DNA of 64,000 nt from Ilex aquifolium (taxonomy: Eukaryota > Streptophyta > Magnoliopsida > Aquifoliales > Aquifoliaceae), in the NCBI GenBank assembly GCA_951799425.1, contig OX637391.1:20198551-20262550 (forward strand). The letters run 5' to 3'. Positions 43,527 through 54,767 of the stretch are shown piece by piece. Under the pieces are notes generated by a model. The model saw only the letters and a list, made by a program, of their open reading frames with translations. It was not told where the DNA came from and made no database searches. The translations under genes were made by a program, and so were the position numbers. Numbering within the stretch: the stretch's first letter is position 1; every line of letters begins with the position of its first letter.

Positions 43527-44021
43527 AGGGGTGTTCACCCTACCCTACAGGTATGAAATATAGTCTTCCGTCTTCCTACTCGATACTTTGCGGAAGAATT
43601 TTTTCTTGGCTTACCCTACCCGATCAGGATTGGTATTCCTACCTGACTTCCTACCCGATTAATCGGATAGGAAGTCGGGTAAGCACTTTTGTAGCTATTA
43701 ATTTTTGGATCATTTATAATAAAACACAAGAAAGCATGAACATCAATCCATCATAATTGTTACATCAAAACATGAACTGTAAACATCTTGGGCAAAGTTA
43801 GTGTCATGTGTTCGATACACATCATCCCAATAAGAAACAATATAAACTTGTCAAAAAATAAACATCTAGAAAGTTCTCCTTGATTGCACATCAAGAATGG
43901 ATCAAGAAACAACTCCTTAACATTATGAAGTAGTAACGATAGAAATAAACATCAGAATAAATTGAAAAATAACTTTCATCTGGTGAAACCCAAAATGTTT
44001 TTAAACAAAATCCAGGCATAC
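43527..44021. mobile_element. Possible hAT-like transposon end interrupting Tat-C integrase
   Basis: The segment begins taggggtgttcaccctaccc, a form often seen at ends of plant hAT elements, right where Tat-C integrase breaks. A near-perfect 16-bp-arm inverted repeat lies at 43645-43676 (gacttcctacccgatt with one mismatch). The other end is not visible, because Athila-C is inserted at 44022. No transposase is present. Confidence 0.35.
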
Positions 44022-47000
44022 TGATTAGCACTTAAAGTTAGCATGTTACTAAGCCATTTTAAGACTAATTGTACTATGATGGAGTTTAAGTGATGTCATT
44101 TCAGGCCCTAAACTGAACAAGGACTAAAGAACAACAAGTACCACACTTGGATGCAACACCAGCACATTAGAGCCCAAAATTGGAAAAGCTTGGAGTACAG
44201 CCAGAACGTTCAAACGCCAACTCATGTTCGAACGTCCACATTGCACTGTAGCAGACTCAACTGCTAAGAGAAGGCGTGTTGCAGTTAGGAAAGAAGACTG
44301 AAGCTCTGAGGCACTTGAGTGTCACGTTCGAACGCCAACTCACGTTCGAACGTGCACTTGAGTTGATTGAAGACCAGACTACTGGATAGAGTTGGAACTG
44401 AACTACACAGAAGACCAACAGATCACTCCAGTGAAAGGGTCAGAACACATCTGGCGTTCGAACGCCCTTAGTGCAACAACAGAAGAAACGTTCCAATGGC
44501 AATCAACGTTCGAATGACCTTAGTGCAAAAACAGAAACAACGTTCAAACGCCAACTAATGTTCGAACGTTCTCCACAGACTGGCAGGAGAGTGGTTGGCT
44601 TTTCACTTGGACTTGGGCGGCATACATTATTCCTTTACCTCCTCTTGCCTATAAATACTCCCCTTGTTGGAGAGCTATGGGAGCCAAGTAGAAGGGTTTA
44701 TGGAGGCTTAGACTCCCACTCACATTGTAGATTTAAGCTTATGTTTTCCTTGTATGAAGTCTTTATTTTAGAGATTAGTTTGAATTTAGTCCAACATCTC
44801 CTTGTTTGTTATAAGAGTAGTTTTATGTTTATGCTTTCATTTACATACATAGAAGGGAGTTAGTTCATCCTTTGGTTGAGGAAGCAACCCTCCATTTCTT
44901 GGTTGAGGAAGCCACCCTCCAAATGTGACTAGCCTTCTCCTACTTTTATTGTTCATGTATTTCACTTCCATTGTTTGAGCTTCTTTTTTTCTTAGAAGAG
45001 TGAAACTCTTCCACTTTTCTAGAGCTTTACCAAAGCCGTGAAGGGTGGAACGTGATTTGATTAGTACTTAAAGTTGACATATTATTATGACATTTTAAGA
45101 CTAATTGTACTTTAATGGAGTTTAAGTGATGTCATTTCAGGCCCTAAACGGAACAAGGACCCAAGAACAACAAGTACCACACTTGGATGCAGCACCAGCA
45201 CATTAGGGCCAAAATTGGAAAAGCTTGGAGCACAGCCAGAACGTTCGAACGCCAAATCACGTTCGAACGTCCACATTGCACTGTAGCAGACTCAACTGCT
45301 GAAGAGAAGGCGTGTTGCAGTTAGGAAAGAAGACTGGAGCTCTGAAGTACTTGAGTGTCATGTTCGAACGCCAACTCACGTTCGAACGTGCACTTGAGTT
45401 GATGGAAGACCAGACCACTGCAGAGAGTTGGAACTGAACTTCACAGAAGACCAACAGATCACTCGAGTGAAAGGGGTCAGAGCAAATCTGGCATTCGAAC
45501 GCCCTCAGTGCAAAAACAGAAGAAACGTTCGAACGACAGTCAACGTTCGAACGCCCTTAGGGCAAAAACAGAAAGAACGTTCGAACGCCAACTCATGTTC
45601 GAACGTTATCCACAGACTGGCAGCAGAGTTGTTGATTGTTCACTTGGACTTGGGCGGCAAACACTATTCTTTCACCCCCCCTTGTCTCCTCCTCTTGCCT
45701 ATCAATACTCCCCTTGTTGGAGAGCTAGGGGAGCCAAGTAGGAAGTAGGAAAGTTGATGGAGGCTTAGACTCCCACTCTCATTGTAGATTTAGCTCATTT
45801 CCCTTGTATGAAGTCTTTATTTTAGAGATTAGTTTGGCTTTAGTCCAACATCTCTTGCTTGTTATAACAGTAGTTTTATGTTTATGCTTTCATTTTTCAT
45901 GCATAGAAGAGAGATAGCTCACCTTTTGGTTGAGGAAGCAACCCTCCAATTCTTGGTTGAGGAAGCCACCCTCCAAATGTGACTAGCTTTCTTCTACTTT
46001 TATTGTTCATACATTTCACTTCCATTGCTTGCGCTTCTTTCTTTCTTAGAAGAGTGAAACTCTTCCATTTTTCTAGAGCTTTACCAAAGCCGTGAAGGGT
46101 GGAATGTGATTCACCCATTCTTTGTTAAAGATTGGCTACACATTTGTTGTTACTTTATCTTATAAGTTCTCTACTTGGAGGGATGAGCATCACTCACTTT
46201 TCTAGCTTTACCCAAGCCATGAAGAGTGAGTAGTTTCTCATTCACTCTTTAGTAAGAGGAGAAGGGCATGTATAAGTTATCCAGGAATCATATTTGTGCA
46301 ATGTTTCTATGCTTACCGCTTATTTCCTCTTGTTATTGGACGACTGATTGCATCTAGCAAAGCTATGGTACTTTGTGTAATTGTGGGTTCTTTCTATGAC
46401 ACGGATGACTCTTGCATAGAAATACTCATCAGTTCAAGGCAAGTACCCCGGCTAGATCCTCATGACTACCCCTCAATCTTCCCCCTTATTGTACTTCATT
46501 TAAAGAATGGAATATTAATATCATAATTGGATGTCTTGTAGAAACACTTGCTTGTTTGTAGACGGGTTAAGTCTCGGCACAGGCAATTCTTGTAAACTTC
46601 TAGAAAGACGTCGGAATCATGTTCTTAATTCTCACAATCCATCTTTATCTTCCGATTAACTTGCTGTTGACACGGGATTTAATTGAGTTATCAAGCACAA
46701 TTATGACAAACCGGATAACTAGCTACATGTCCAGATCCTTGCACTAAAGAGTGACCTTTTTTTTATTAGCACCTATTTTGTTAAGAAAATCTTCCTGGAA
46801 AGAATCTTATATTCTGTCCAGAAAAACTCATATCTCACAGCAAATCTCAAAGGTTACAATCAATAGGTCTCTACCACTGCTCACCTCAGAAATATCAACA
46901 AAAGTTCCCTGTGGATTCGACTCCGGACTCAAACCGGATTATTACTACAGCTTGACCGCCTGCACTTGAGTGTACACATTTCGGATCAAGCCATCATGAT

Positions 47001-47890
47001 TCACTCAATCTTTACTAAAGATTGACTCCTTGTTCATTGTTATTTTATCTTTTAAGTCTTCTACTTGGAGGGATGAGCATCACTCACTTTTCTAGCTTTA
47101 CCAAAGCCATGAAGAGTGAGTAGTTTCTCATTCACTCTTTAGTAAGAGGAGAAGAGCATTTATAAGTTATCTGGGAATTATATTTGTGCTCTGTTCTAAT
47201 GCTTAACGTTTATTTCTCTTTGTTTATTGGATGATTGATTGCATCTAGCAAAGCTAAGGTACTTTGTATAATCGTGGGTTCTTTCGATGACATGGATGAC
47301 TCTTGCATAGAAAGACTCATCGGTTCAAGGCAAGCACCCCGGCTAGATCTTCAGGACTACCCTTCAATCCTCCCCCTTATTGAGCTTCATTTAAAGAATG
47401 AAAAATTAATATCATCATTGGATGTCTTGTAGAAACACTTGCTTGTTTGTAGACGGGTTAAGTCTCGCCACAGACAATTCTTGTAAACTTCTAGAAAGAC
47501 ATCGGAATCATGTTCTTAATTCTCACAGTCCATCTTTATCTTCCGATTAACTTGCTGTTGACACGGGAGTTAATTGAGTTATCAAGCACAAGTATAATAA
47601 ACCGGATAATTAACTACATGTCCAGATCCTTGAACTAAAGAGTGACCCTTTTTCATTAGCATTTATCTTCTGTTTTGTTAAGAAAATTCTCTTGGAAAGA
47701 ATCTTATATTCTCTCCAGGAAATCTCACCTCTCTCAAAAAATCTCAAAGGTCACACACGATAGGTCTCCACCACTGCTTATCTCAAAAACACCAACATAA
47801 GTTCCCTGGGGATTCGACTCTAGACTCAAACCGGATTATTACTACAGCTTGACCACCTGCACTTGGGTGTACACATTTCGGATCAAATCA
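44022..47890 (+). mobile_element. 5' LTR of Athila-C, interrupted by a solo LTR of the same family
   Basis: Two parts (44022-45057 and 47002-47890) make an LTR of about 1.9 kb, starting tgattagcacttaaag and ending ggatcaaatca. CGTTCGAACG-type palindromes lie at 44207-44568, the TATA box tataaata at 44650-44657, and the downstream phrase gggattcgactc near 47810. The middle is occupied by 45058-46996. Confidence 0.88.
45058..46996 (+). mobile_element. Solo LTR nested in the LTR of Athila-C
   Basis: 1939 bp, starting tgattagtacttaaag and ending ggatcaagccatca, flanked by a perfect duplication tgatt (45053-45057 and 46997-47001). It matches its host LTR throughout. Paired palindromes occur at 45242/45260, 45361/45379, 45526/45544 and 45578/45596. 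Its TATA box has changed to tatcaata near 45700. Confidence 0.9.
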
Positions 47891-47896
47891 AGTTTT

Positions 47897-47914
47897 TGGC
47901 GCGGTTGCCGGGGA
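47897..47914 (+). other. Primer-binding site of Athila-C (tRNA-Asp type)
   Basis: tggcgcggttgccgggga lies six bases inside the LTR end. It differs by one base from the dB site, which is complementary to the 3' end of plant tRNA-Asp. Confidence 0.85.
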
Positions 47915-48008
47915 GCTTTGAAAGGTGTTTTAAGGTAAAAGGTAAAAAGACCTTCATCTTTGTATAAATTATTTGGTTTACTGTAAATAACTTTGTTTTA
48001 TTTTCTTT

Positions 48009-49370
48009 ATGACTGAGGACACTCCTCACTATCAAAATTTGTCGGTAGAATCTTGTGAGTCTGTGAACCAGCCTGAACCAAATTCACCTAGATCAGTAAC
48101 AGACTCTTGTGAGAGTAATATGACAAATAATGAAAGAAATGGAGAAGTCTCTATGAGAGAGGAGGAAGTACCTAACAATCGAACTTTGCGGGATTACTTA
48201 AATCCCACAAGAAATAGTGTCCCCTCTTGTTTTATATTTCCTAAAAATGCTCCCCCCTTTACTGTAAAGCCGGGGATAGTGCAGTTACTACCCGTGTTTC
48301 CTGGATTAGATGCAGAGAATCCATATCTGCATATAAAAGATTTTGAGGAAGTATGTGGAACTTTTCAAGACAATTCTGAACTAGCCAAAATGAAATTGTT
48401 TTCTTTCTCTTTAAGAGATAAAGCCAAACAATGGCTAAATTCTTTGAAAGATTTTTCAATACCTAATTGGCAGGCATTGCAAAATGAATTTTTTAGAAAG
48501 TTTTTTCCTTTGCACCACACGAATGTATTAAAAAGGCAAATCATGAATTTTACGGTTAAAGACGGAGAAAATTTTTATCAAAGTTGGGAGAGATTCAAAG
48601 ATCTGCTCCAATCCTGTCCACATCACGCTTTTGAGAATTGGACCTTGGTAGGATTTTTCTATGGCTCCTTACCCTCTAGACTATGTCAGTTTGTCGAAAT
48701 GATGGCCCAAGGAGAATTTATGGGAAAAAGTCCGGAGGAGGCATTCAATTTCTTTGACACCATATCTGACAGTTCTCAGATATGGGACTCAGCCTCCCCT
48801 ACCACTGTAGAAGCCAGACGACCTACTTCCCAAGGAGGTAAATATGTCTTGAGAGAGGATGATGACTTGAGAGCAAAAATGTCTACGTTGTCTCGGAAGC
48901 TTGAAGCTTTAGAGATGAAGAAAGTCCATCAAGTTGATGTTAGCTCTTCCACATAACAAGTGTGTGGAATCTGTGCGCTAACAGGACACCCTACTGGGGA
49001 GTGTCCCACCATCCCAGCATTCAAAGAAGTCTTGTTGGAACAGACACATGCAGTTTCCAACTTCAACAAACCTTACTCCAACCCATATTCTGAAACATAC
49101 AATCCAGGGTGGCGAAACCACCCTAACTTCAGTTGGAAGAACACACAACCAATACCCATGAACCAACAACAAGGCTCATACCCACCACCTCAAGGACCTC
49201 CCGCATATCAACCATACCAACCACCACAAAAGAGGAGTCTTGAGGACACCCTGAATCAGTTCATGCAAAGCCAAATGAACTATAACAATAATTTCACACA
49301 GGCTTTCACTGATTCAAAACACACACCACTCAATCTTTCGAGGATCTTAAAATCCACATCGAGAAGTTGA
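48009..49370 (+). pseudogene. gag of Athila-C, one stop then frameshift
   Basis: ATG at 48009 (MTEDTPHYQNLSVES). The retrotransposon gag domain is well preserved (LRDKAKQWLNSLKDFSIPNW, FYQSWERFKDLLQSCPHHAF). A TAA at 48954-48956 interrupts it just before the zinc knuckle CGICALTGHPTGEC (CX2CX4HX4C). The same frame continues into a Pro/Gln/Asn-rich linker (PPPQGPPAYQPYQPP) and ends at 49370, where a frameshift separates it from pol. Confidence 0.88.
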
Positions 49371-52300
49371 CCCAATCCATGGTCACACACGAAAAAAGGC
49401 AAGTTTCCTGCCCAACCAAAGCAACCACAAGGCCAATTCCATGTAGGGAACCCTTCAACAACAGGAAACACACAAGACCAAGCCCAAGTTGTCACTACAC
49501 TAAGAAGTGGCAAGGTGATTGACAAGACCATCAGAGACATGCTCATTCCAAAGTCAAAGCCTGAGTCAATCCCAGTCAACCTATCATCTGAACCTGAACC
49601 AATTGAGACTGAACTTGAAGAAGAACCTGAGCCTATGATTGAACAAGAGCCAGAACCTTTTGAGGAAAAAGAACCTTCTTGTTCCATTTCCGCTCCTTTT
49701 CCTCATAGACTCAAAACCAAACAGAAGTTGAAAAATCAGGCTGAAATTTACGAGCTTTTCAAGCAAGTAAATATCAACATCCCACTTCTGGACGCAATCA
49801 AACAAGTCCCATCTTATGCCAAGTTTCTAAAAGACTTGTGCACAGTCAAGAAAGGTCAGAATGTTCAAAAAAGAGCCTTCCTAACAGAACAAGCCAGTGC
49901 CCTTCTTCAACATAAGACCCTTCCAAAATACAAAGACCCAGGGTGTCCGACGGTGTCGTGTATCATTGGAAACTTCAGGATTGAACAAACATTGTTAGAC
50001 CTTGGAGCCAGTGTTAATTTGTCACCCTACTCTGTCTATCAGCAGTTGGGTCTGGGTGAACTCAAACCCACTTGTGTCACACTCCAGTTGGCCGACAGAT
50101 TTGTCAAAACTCCTAGAGGCATTGTTGAAGATGTGCTTGTCCAAGTGGACAATTTTGTCTTCCCTGTTGACTTCATTGTTCTAGATACTCAGCCAGCAAT
50201 ACATTCTGAGAACCAAATTCCCGTTATTCTTGGTCGACCATTTCTAGCAACTTCCAATGCACTAATCAATTGCAGGAATGGAGTCATGAAATTAACCTTT
50301 GGGAATATGACTCTCGAATTGAACATTTTCAATATTGCTAAGCATCCAGAAGAAGAAAAGGAAGAAAGGGAAATAAACTCCATTGAATCTTTGATACAGG
50401 AACATCTGAATGACACATTATGTGAGGACCCTACTGAATCTTCTCTGTTAGAGCTCATCTCATCTGAAACAACAGATGATGACCCAAATCCACCAAGTTG
50501 CCTTGCTCATGCTGTTGAGACATGGGCCCCCAAATTCGAAGAGATTTTCCCAAGTGGCACAAAGCCAATCTCATCAAGTGCTAGGCCACCAAAGTCTGAA
50601 TTGAAACCTCTCCCATCTGACCTCAAATACGCATTCTTAGGAAAGGACGAATCATACTCAGTGGTAATTTCATCTAAGCTCACAGACTTGCAAGAGTCTA
50701 AATTGATTGGAGTTCTTCAAAGCCATAAAAGCAACATTGGATGGACCATCGCTGACTTGAAAGGTATAAGCCCATTAATCTGCAATCATGCTATATACCT
50801 TGAAGATGATTCAAAACCCTCTCGTCAAATGCAGCGACGACTAAACCCTCACATGAAGGAAGTAGTGAGAACTGAGGTACTCAAGCTTTTAGATGCGGGG
50901 ATAATCTTTCCCATCTCTGATAGCAAGTGGGTTAGTCCAACCCAAGTTGTGCCAAAAATATCTGGGGTCACAGTGGTAAAAAATGATGCAAATGAACTAG
51001 TACCAACTCGAGTCGTCACAGGATGGCGAATGTGCATTGATTATCGAAAACTCAATTTGGTAACTAGAAAATATCATTTTCCTCTTCCATTTCTTGACCA
51101 AGTCCTAGAGAGAATTGCAGGCCATGCATTTTACTGTTTCCTAGATGGGTATTCAGGGTATAACCAAATTGAGATAGCACTAGATGATCAGGAGAAAATA
51201 ACCTTCACATGCCCCTTTGGCACCTTTGCATTCAAAAGGATGCCATTTGGACTTTGTAACGCTCCTGCAACATTCCAAAGATGTATGCTAAGCTTGTTCA
51301 GCGATATAGTTGAAATTTTGTTGGAAGTATTCATGGATGATTTCTCTATATATGGTGATTCCTTTGATTTGTGTCTGACCAATCTGGAGAAAGTGCTAAC
51401 CAGATGTAAGGAAGCCAATCTAGTGCTCAATTGGGAAAAATGCCATTTTATGGTAACACAAGGCATTGTCCTTGGTCACATTGTGTCGTCTGAAGGCATG
51501 ATAGTTGACAAAGCAAAAATAGATCTGATTGGAAATTTGCCTGCCCCTAAGACTGTAAAGGATGTCCGATCATTCTTAGGGCATGCAGGTTTCTACAGGA
51601 GATTCATAAAAGATTTCAGCACCATAGTAAAACCCATGTGTCACCTTCTAAGTTGGGATGTAATCTTTGATTGGAATGAAGCATGCCAGAAATCTTTTGA
51701 TAAGCTAAAAGACATGTTAATTTCTGCTCCAATAATGCAACCCCCTAACTGGAATCTACCCTTTGAACTAATGTGTGACGTAAGTGACTATGTTGTAGGT
51801 GCTGTATTGGGACAAAGAAAAGATAAGAGACCCCATGTGATTTACTATGCAAACAAAACTTTGAATGATGCCCAAATGAATTATTCAACAATTGAAAAAG
51901 AATTGATTGCTGTAGTTTTTGCACTGGAAAAATTCCGTTCTTATCTTGTTGGTTCTTCTGTTACTGTATTCACTGACCATGCAGCCCTAAAATTCTTGCT
52001 CACAAAGAAGGACGCCAAGCCAAGACTCTTGAGATGGATACTCTTGCTCCAAGAGTTTGATCTTGTCATCAAGGACAAGAAATGTGTTGAGAATGTGGTG
52101 GCAGACCATCTGTGCAGATTAACAAATGAATTTTGTGAGGATGGACTGCCAATCAATGAAAAATTCCCCGATGAACAACTGTTCATGATTGATGAGACAC
52201 CATGGTACGCAGATATTGCTAATTATCTTGCTACTGGTACCTTCCCTCCATCTTTTACCATGATGGACAAAAAGAAATTTCTGAGGGAGGTTCATAACTT

Positions 52301-53454
52301 CTTTTGGGAGGATCCCTACGTATTCAAGTACTGTAAGGATCAAATCATAAGATGTTGCATCCCCGCTCATGAAAGCAGTCAGGTAATAAAATTTTGTCAT
52401 TCTGAAGCATGCAAAAATATTGCAGTGTGGATTTTATTGGCCCAAACTTTTCTAAGATGTCCATGCCTTTTGTTTAACTTGTGATAGATGCCAAAAGTTG
52501 GGAAGCATTTCTAAAAGAAATATGATGCCCTTAAACCCTATTCTGGTAATTAAAATTTTTGACTGTTGGGGCATCGATTTTATGGGACCATTTCCTCCTT
52601 CCTTTGACTATCTGTACATTTTAGTGGTTGTAGACTATGTATCCAAATGGGTTGAAGCAATTCCATGCTGAAACAATGATCACCAAACAGTGATCAAGTT
52701 TTTGAAAGAAAATATTTTGTCCTGGTTTGGAATTCCGAAATCAATCATAAGTGATGGGGGTGCTCATTTTTGCAATCGTCCCTTTTGGAATTTGATGAAA
52801 AAATACTTAATTTTTCACAAAATTGCAACCCCTTATCATCCACAGACCAGTGGACAAGCTGAGCTAGCTAATCGGGAGATCAAATTAATTTTGGAAAAAA
52901 CAGTGAACCCAGACCGCAAAGATTGGTCGTTAAGACTAACTGATGCACTCTGGGCGTACCGTACTGCTTTTAAAACAATTTTAGCCATGTCTCCTTATCG
53001 GTTAGTCTATGGAAAACCATGTCACTTGCCTTTGGAATTGGAACATAGGGCATAGTGGGCCATTAAAGCAATGAATTTTAACTTGGACAGGGTTGGACTA
53101 GCAATGAAACTTCAGATAAATGAATTGGAGGAATTGAGAAATGAAGCATATGAAAATGCTAAGATTGCTAAAACCAGGATGAAAAATTTTCATGACAAAA
53201 ACATTGTGCCGAAGTCTTTTGAGCTTTCTCAAAAAGTCTTGTTATTTAATTCAAGACTCCGCCTCTTTCCTGGTAAATTGAAATCAAGATGGACTGGGCC
53301 TTACATTGTCAAAAAGGTGTTTGGAAATGGAGCAGTTGAAGTGGAAAATCCGTCAAACGGTAACATCTTTACTGTTAATGGTCAGCGGTTGAAACCATTT
53401 TTGGAGGATTTTGTTAAAAATGTGGAAACCATTCTTTTAATGGAACCAGAATAA
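49371..53454 (+). pseudogene. protease-RT-RNase H-integrase of Athila-C, few lesions
   Basis: Frame 49515-52484 carries an acidic Pro/Glu linker, protease LLDLGASVNLSPYSVYQQLG, RT WRMCIDYRKLNLVTRKYHF, MPFGLCNAPATFQRC and FMDDFSIYG, then RNase H LMCDVSDYVVGAVLGQRKDK and VFTDHAALKFLL. Near 52405 a deletion/frameshift removes part of the integrase zinc finger. Integrase resumes with CWGIDFMGPFPPSFDYL (Asp), [12 protein letters not shown] (Asp) and HPQTSGQAE (Glu), with stops at about 52668 and 53054. The C-terminal KLKSRWTGPYIVKKVFGNGA and VNGQRLKPFLEDF end at 53454. All catalytic motifs are intact, so decay is recent. It is the type of pol that could serve dA/dB-like elements in trans. Confidence 0.9.
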
Positions 53455-54122
53455 TCCTCCGAGAATCGTGCCTGCCGACACTTAAGTGGATCGGGTCAGG
53501 AAAAATCTAACCCAACCTGACCCACTAGGTTGCCTTTATAAGGCACCCACTTTTTCTCCCAGCCGCCGCTGTTGGCCCCCCCCCCCATTTTCTTCTTCTT
53601 CTTTTTCTCTTCTTCTATTCTGTTCTTCTTCTTCGTTTTTCTATGTTATCCGAGAAACAACCCATGACCACACACTCCACAAACACAATCTTTTGCTTCA
53701 TGTTTTGCATTTTAATCTTATATTTGCTCATGGGTATCCTTCTCTTGTTCTCACTCACACACAAGGATTTTCAGCCTACCCGAAACCCAGATCTGCGCAC
53801 AGACGAGTAATTTGTATATTTTTATTTGTAGGTCTCGGCAGATGAACAGATCTCTACCATTCAACCTCATCTCCAAGATCCGTGAACTAGTAAATTTGAA
53901 ACATTGGGGACAATGTTCAGTTTAGGTTGGGGGGTGTGAGAGTACAGTTCATATTTGCCCGTAAATTTTAAAAAATTTTGTTGTTGTTGTTGTTGTTGTT
54001 CTGATCATTTTATGTACCTTGTCTTGTATAAATTGATGATTATGTTTGTGAGTCAGCTTCAATCGTCTTTGTGACTAGCAGACGTTAAAGAACCAAATAG
54101 TGAGTCTTAAAGCTTAGAAATC
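53455..54122 (+). promoter_or_regulatory. Intergenic leader between pol and the cysteine-rich ORF, possible internal promoter
   Basis: A stem gggtcagg/cctgaccc lies at 53493-53523. The TATA-like tgcctttataaggca at 53531-53545 is itself a 15-nt palindrome. A pyrimidine-rich tract, a splice-acceptor-like tttttatttgtag near 53820-53832, a polypurine-like ttaggttggggggtg at 53925-53939 and a (gtt)n run near 53979-54000 follow. The reading frame spanning 53486-53845 is low-complexity and not supported. A separate promoter or spliced leader for the next ORF is an inference. Confidence 0.4.
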
Positions 54123-54533
54123 ATGGATGTTAAACTTTTTTGGTTTAGTCTAGGAGTTCTACGCACTTTTCCATCTGATGTGCATACTGTAATCATGAGA
54201 AAAGCAAGACTAGTAAGGAAGGCTGAAATCCAAGAAAAACAAGCAAAACCCCTCTGTGGCAGAAGTAGCTTTGCTAAACGCCGTCGTGCCAAAAGACTTG
54301 GTGCTTGTAAACAGTGTGGCAGAGTCTTTCACGAGAAAAGATACAACCAGTGTTCTGAACCAATCTCCGGTCGTGCACTCGATCGATTAGACTGGATAGT
54401 AAATGGGCTGAGTAAGGATTACCCTGATACGCCATGCTATTCCGGTACTTTGCTTAACCGGTTTGTGAGAGAGGAAGTTGGGAGAGTCACTGGTTGTCCG
54501 TTCTACACAGACATAGAGGGAGACTCAGATTAG
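54123..54533 (+). CDS. Extra ORF of Athila-C resembling carla-/vitivirus cysteine-rich nucleic-acid-binding proteins
   Basis: An uninterrupted ORF of 136 aa with ATG at 54123 and TAG at 54531. A basic stretch at residues 47-58 (RSSFAKRRRAKR) leads into Cys62-X2-Cys65-X4-His70-X6-Cys77 (ACKQCGRVFHEKRYNQC). The order Gly-Arg-Ser, aromatic-Ala, Arg/Lys run, Gly-X-Cys-X2-Cys is the recognisable signature of the small 3'-terminal proteins of carlaviruses and vitiviruses (Betaflexiviridae), which bind nucleic acid and, in several viruses, suppress RNA silencing. The fourth metal ligand differs, and the C-terminal 55 residues (LDRLDWIVNGLSKDYPDTPC) have no assignment. It lies downstream of integrase where Athila elements may carry env-like ORFs. 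It stays open while gag and pol have stops. A host or retroelement zinc-knuckle protein is the main alternative. Confidence 0.55.
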   Translation: MDVKLFWFSLGVLRTFPSDVHTVIMRKARLVRKAEIQEKQAKPLCGRSSFAKRRRAKRLGACKQCGRVFHEKRYNQCSEPISGRALDRLDWIVNGLSKDYPDTPCYSGTLLNRFVREEVGRVTGCPFYTDIEGDSD

Positions 54534-54767
54534 GTAATTTTCTGTAGGAATGTGTACTTTTGTTGGGGGAAGGAAAACCAATGGTCCGAATTTTTTGTAA
54601 AAAGTGTAAAAATCTTTTTGTATAAAGTATAAAAATCTTTTTGTATAAATTCTTTTAACTGGAATGAAAATATGGGCCGAGTAAGGAATGTCCCAAAATA
54701 CCAACCTGAAGCGTGGGTAGGGGCTTATCCTGAGATGCCATAGGTTTTTGATTTAAATTTGTGTGTT

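Noticed and set aside
47897-47914. tRNA gene fragments at tRNA-like sequences
   Set aside because: The matches are only about 18 nt, always beside an LTR end, and are primer-binding sites.
49515-52484. Calling Athila-C an intact autonomous element
   Set aside because: Gag has a TAA at 48954, gag and pol are out of frame near 49370, and integrase has a deletion and two stops.
53486-53845. 119-codon plus-strand frame between pol and the cysteine-rich ORF
   Set aside because: Low-complexity Ser/Phe/Pro runs from pyrimidine tracts; no conserved block, and it overlaps the TATA-like palindrome.
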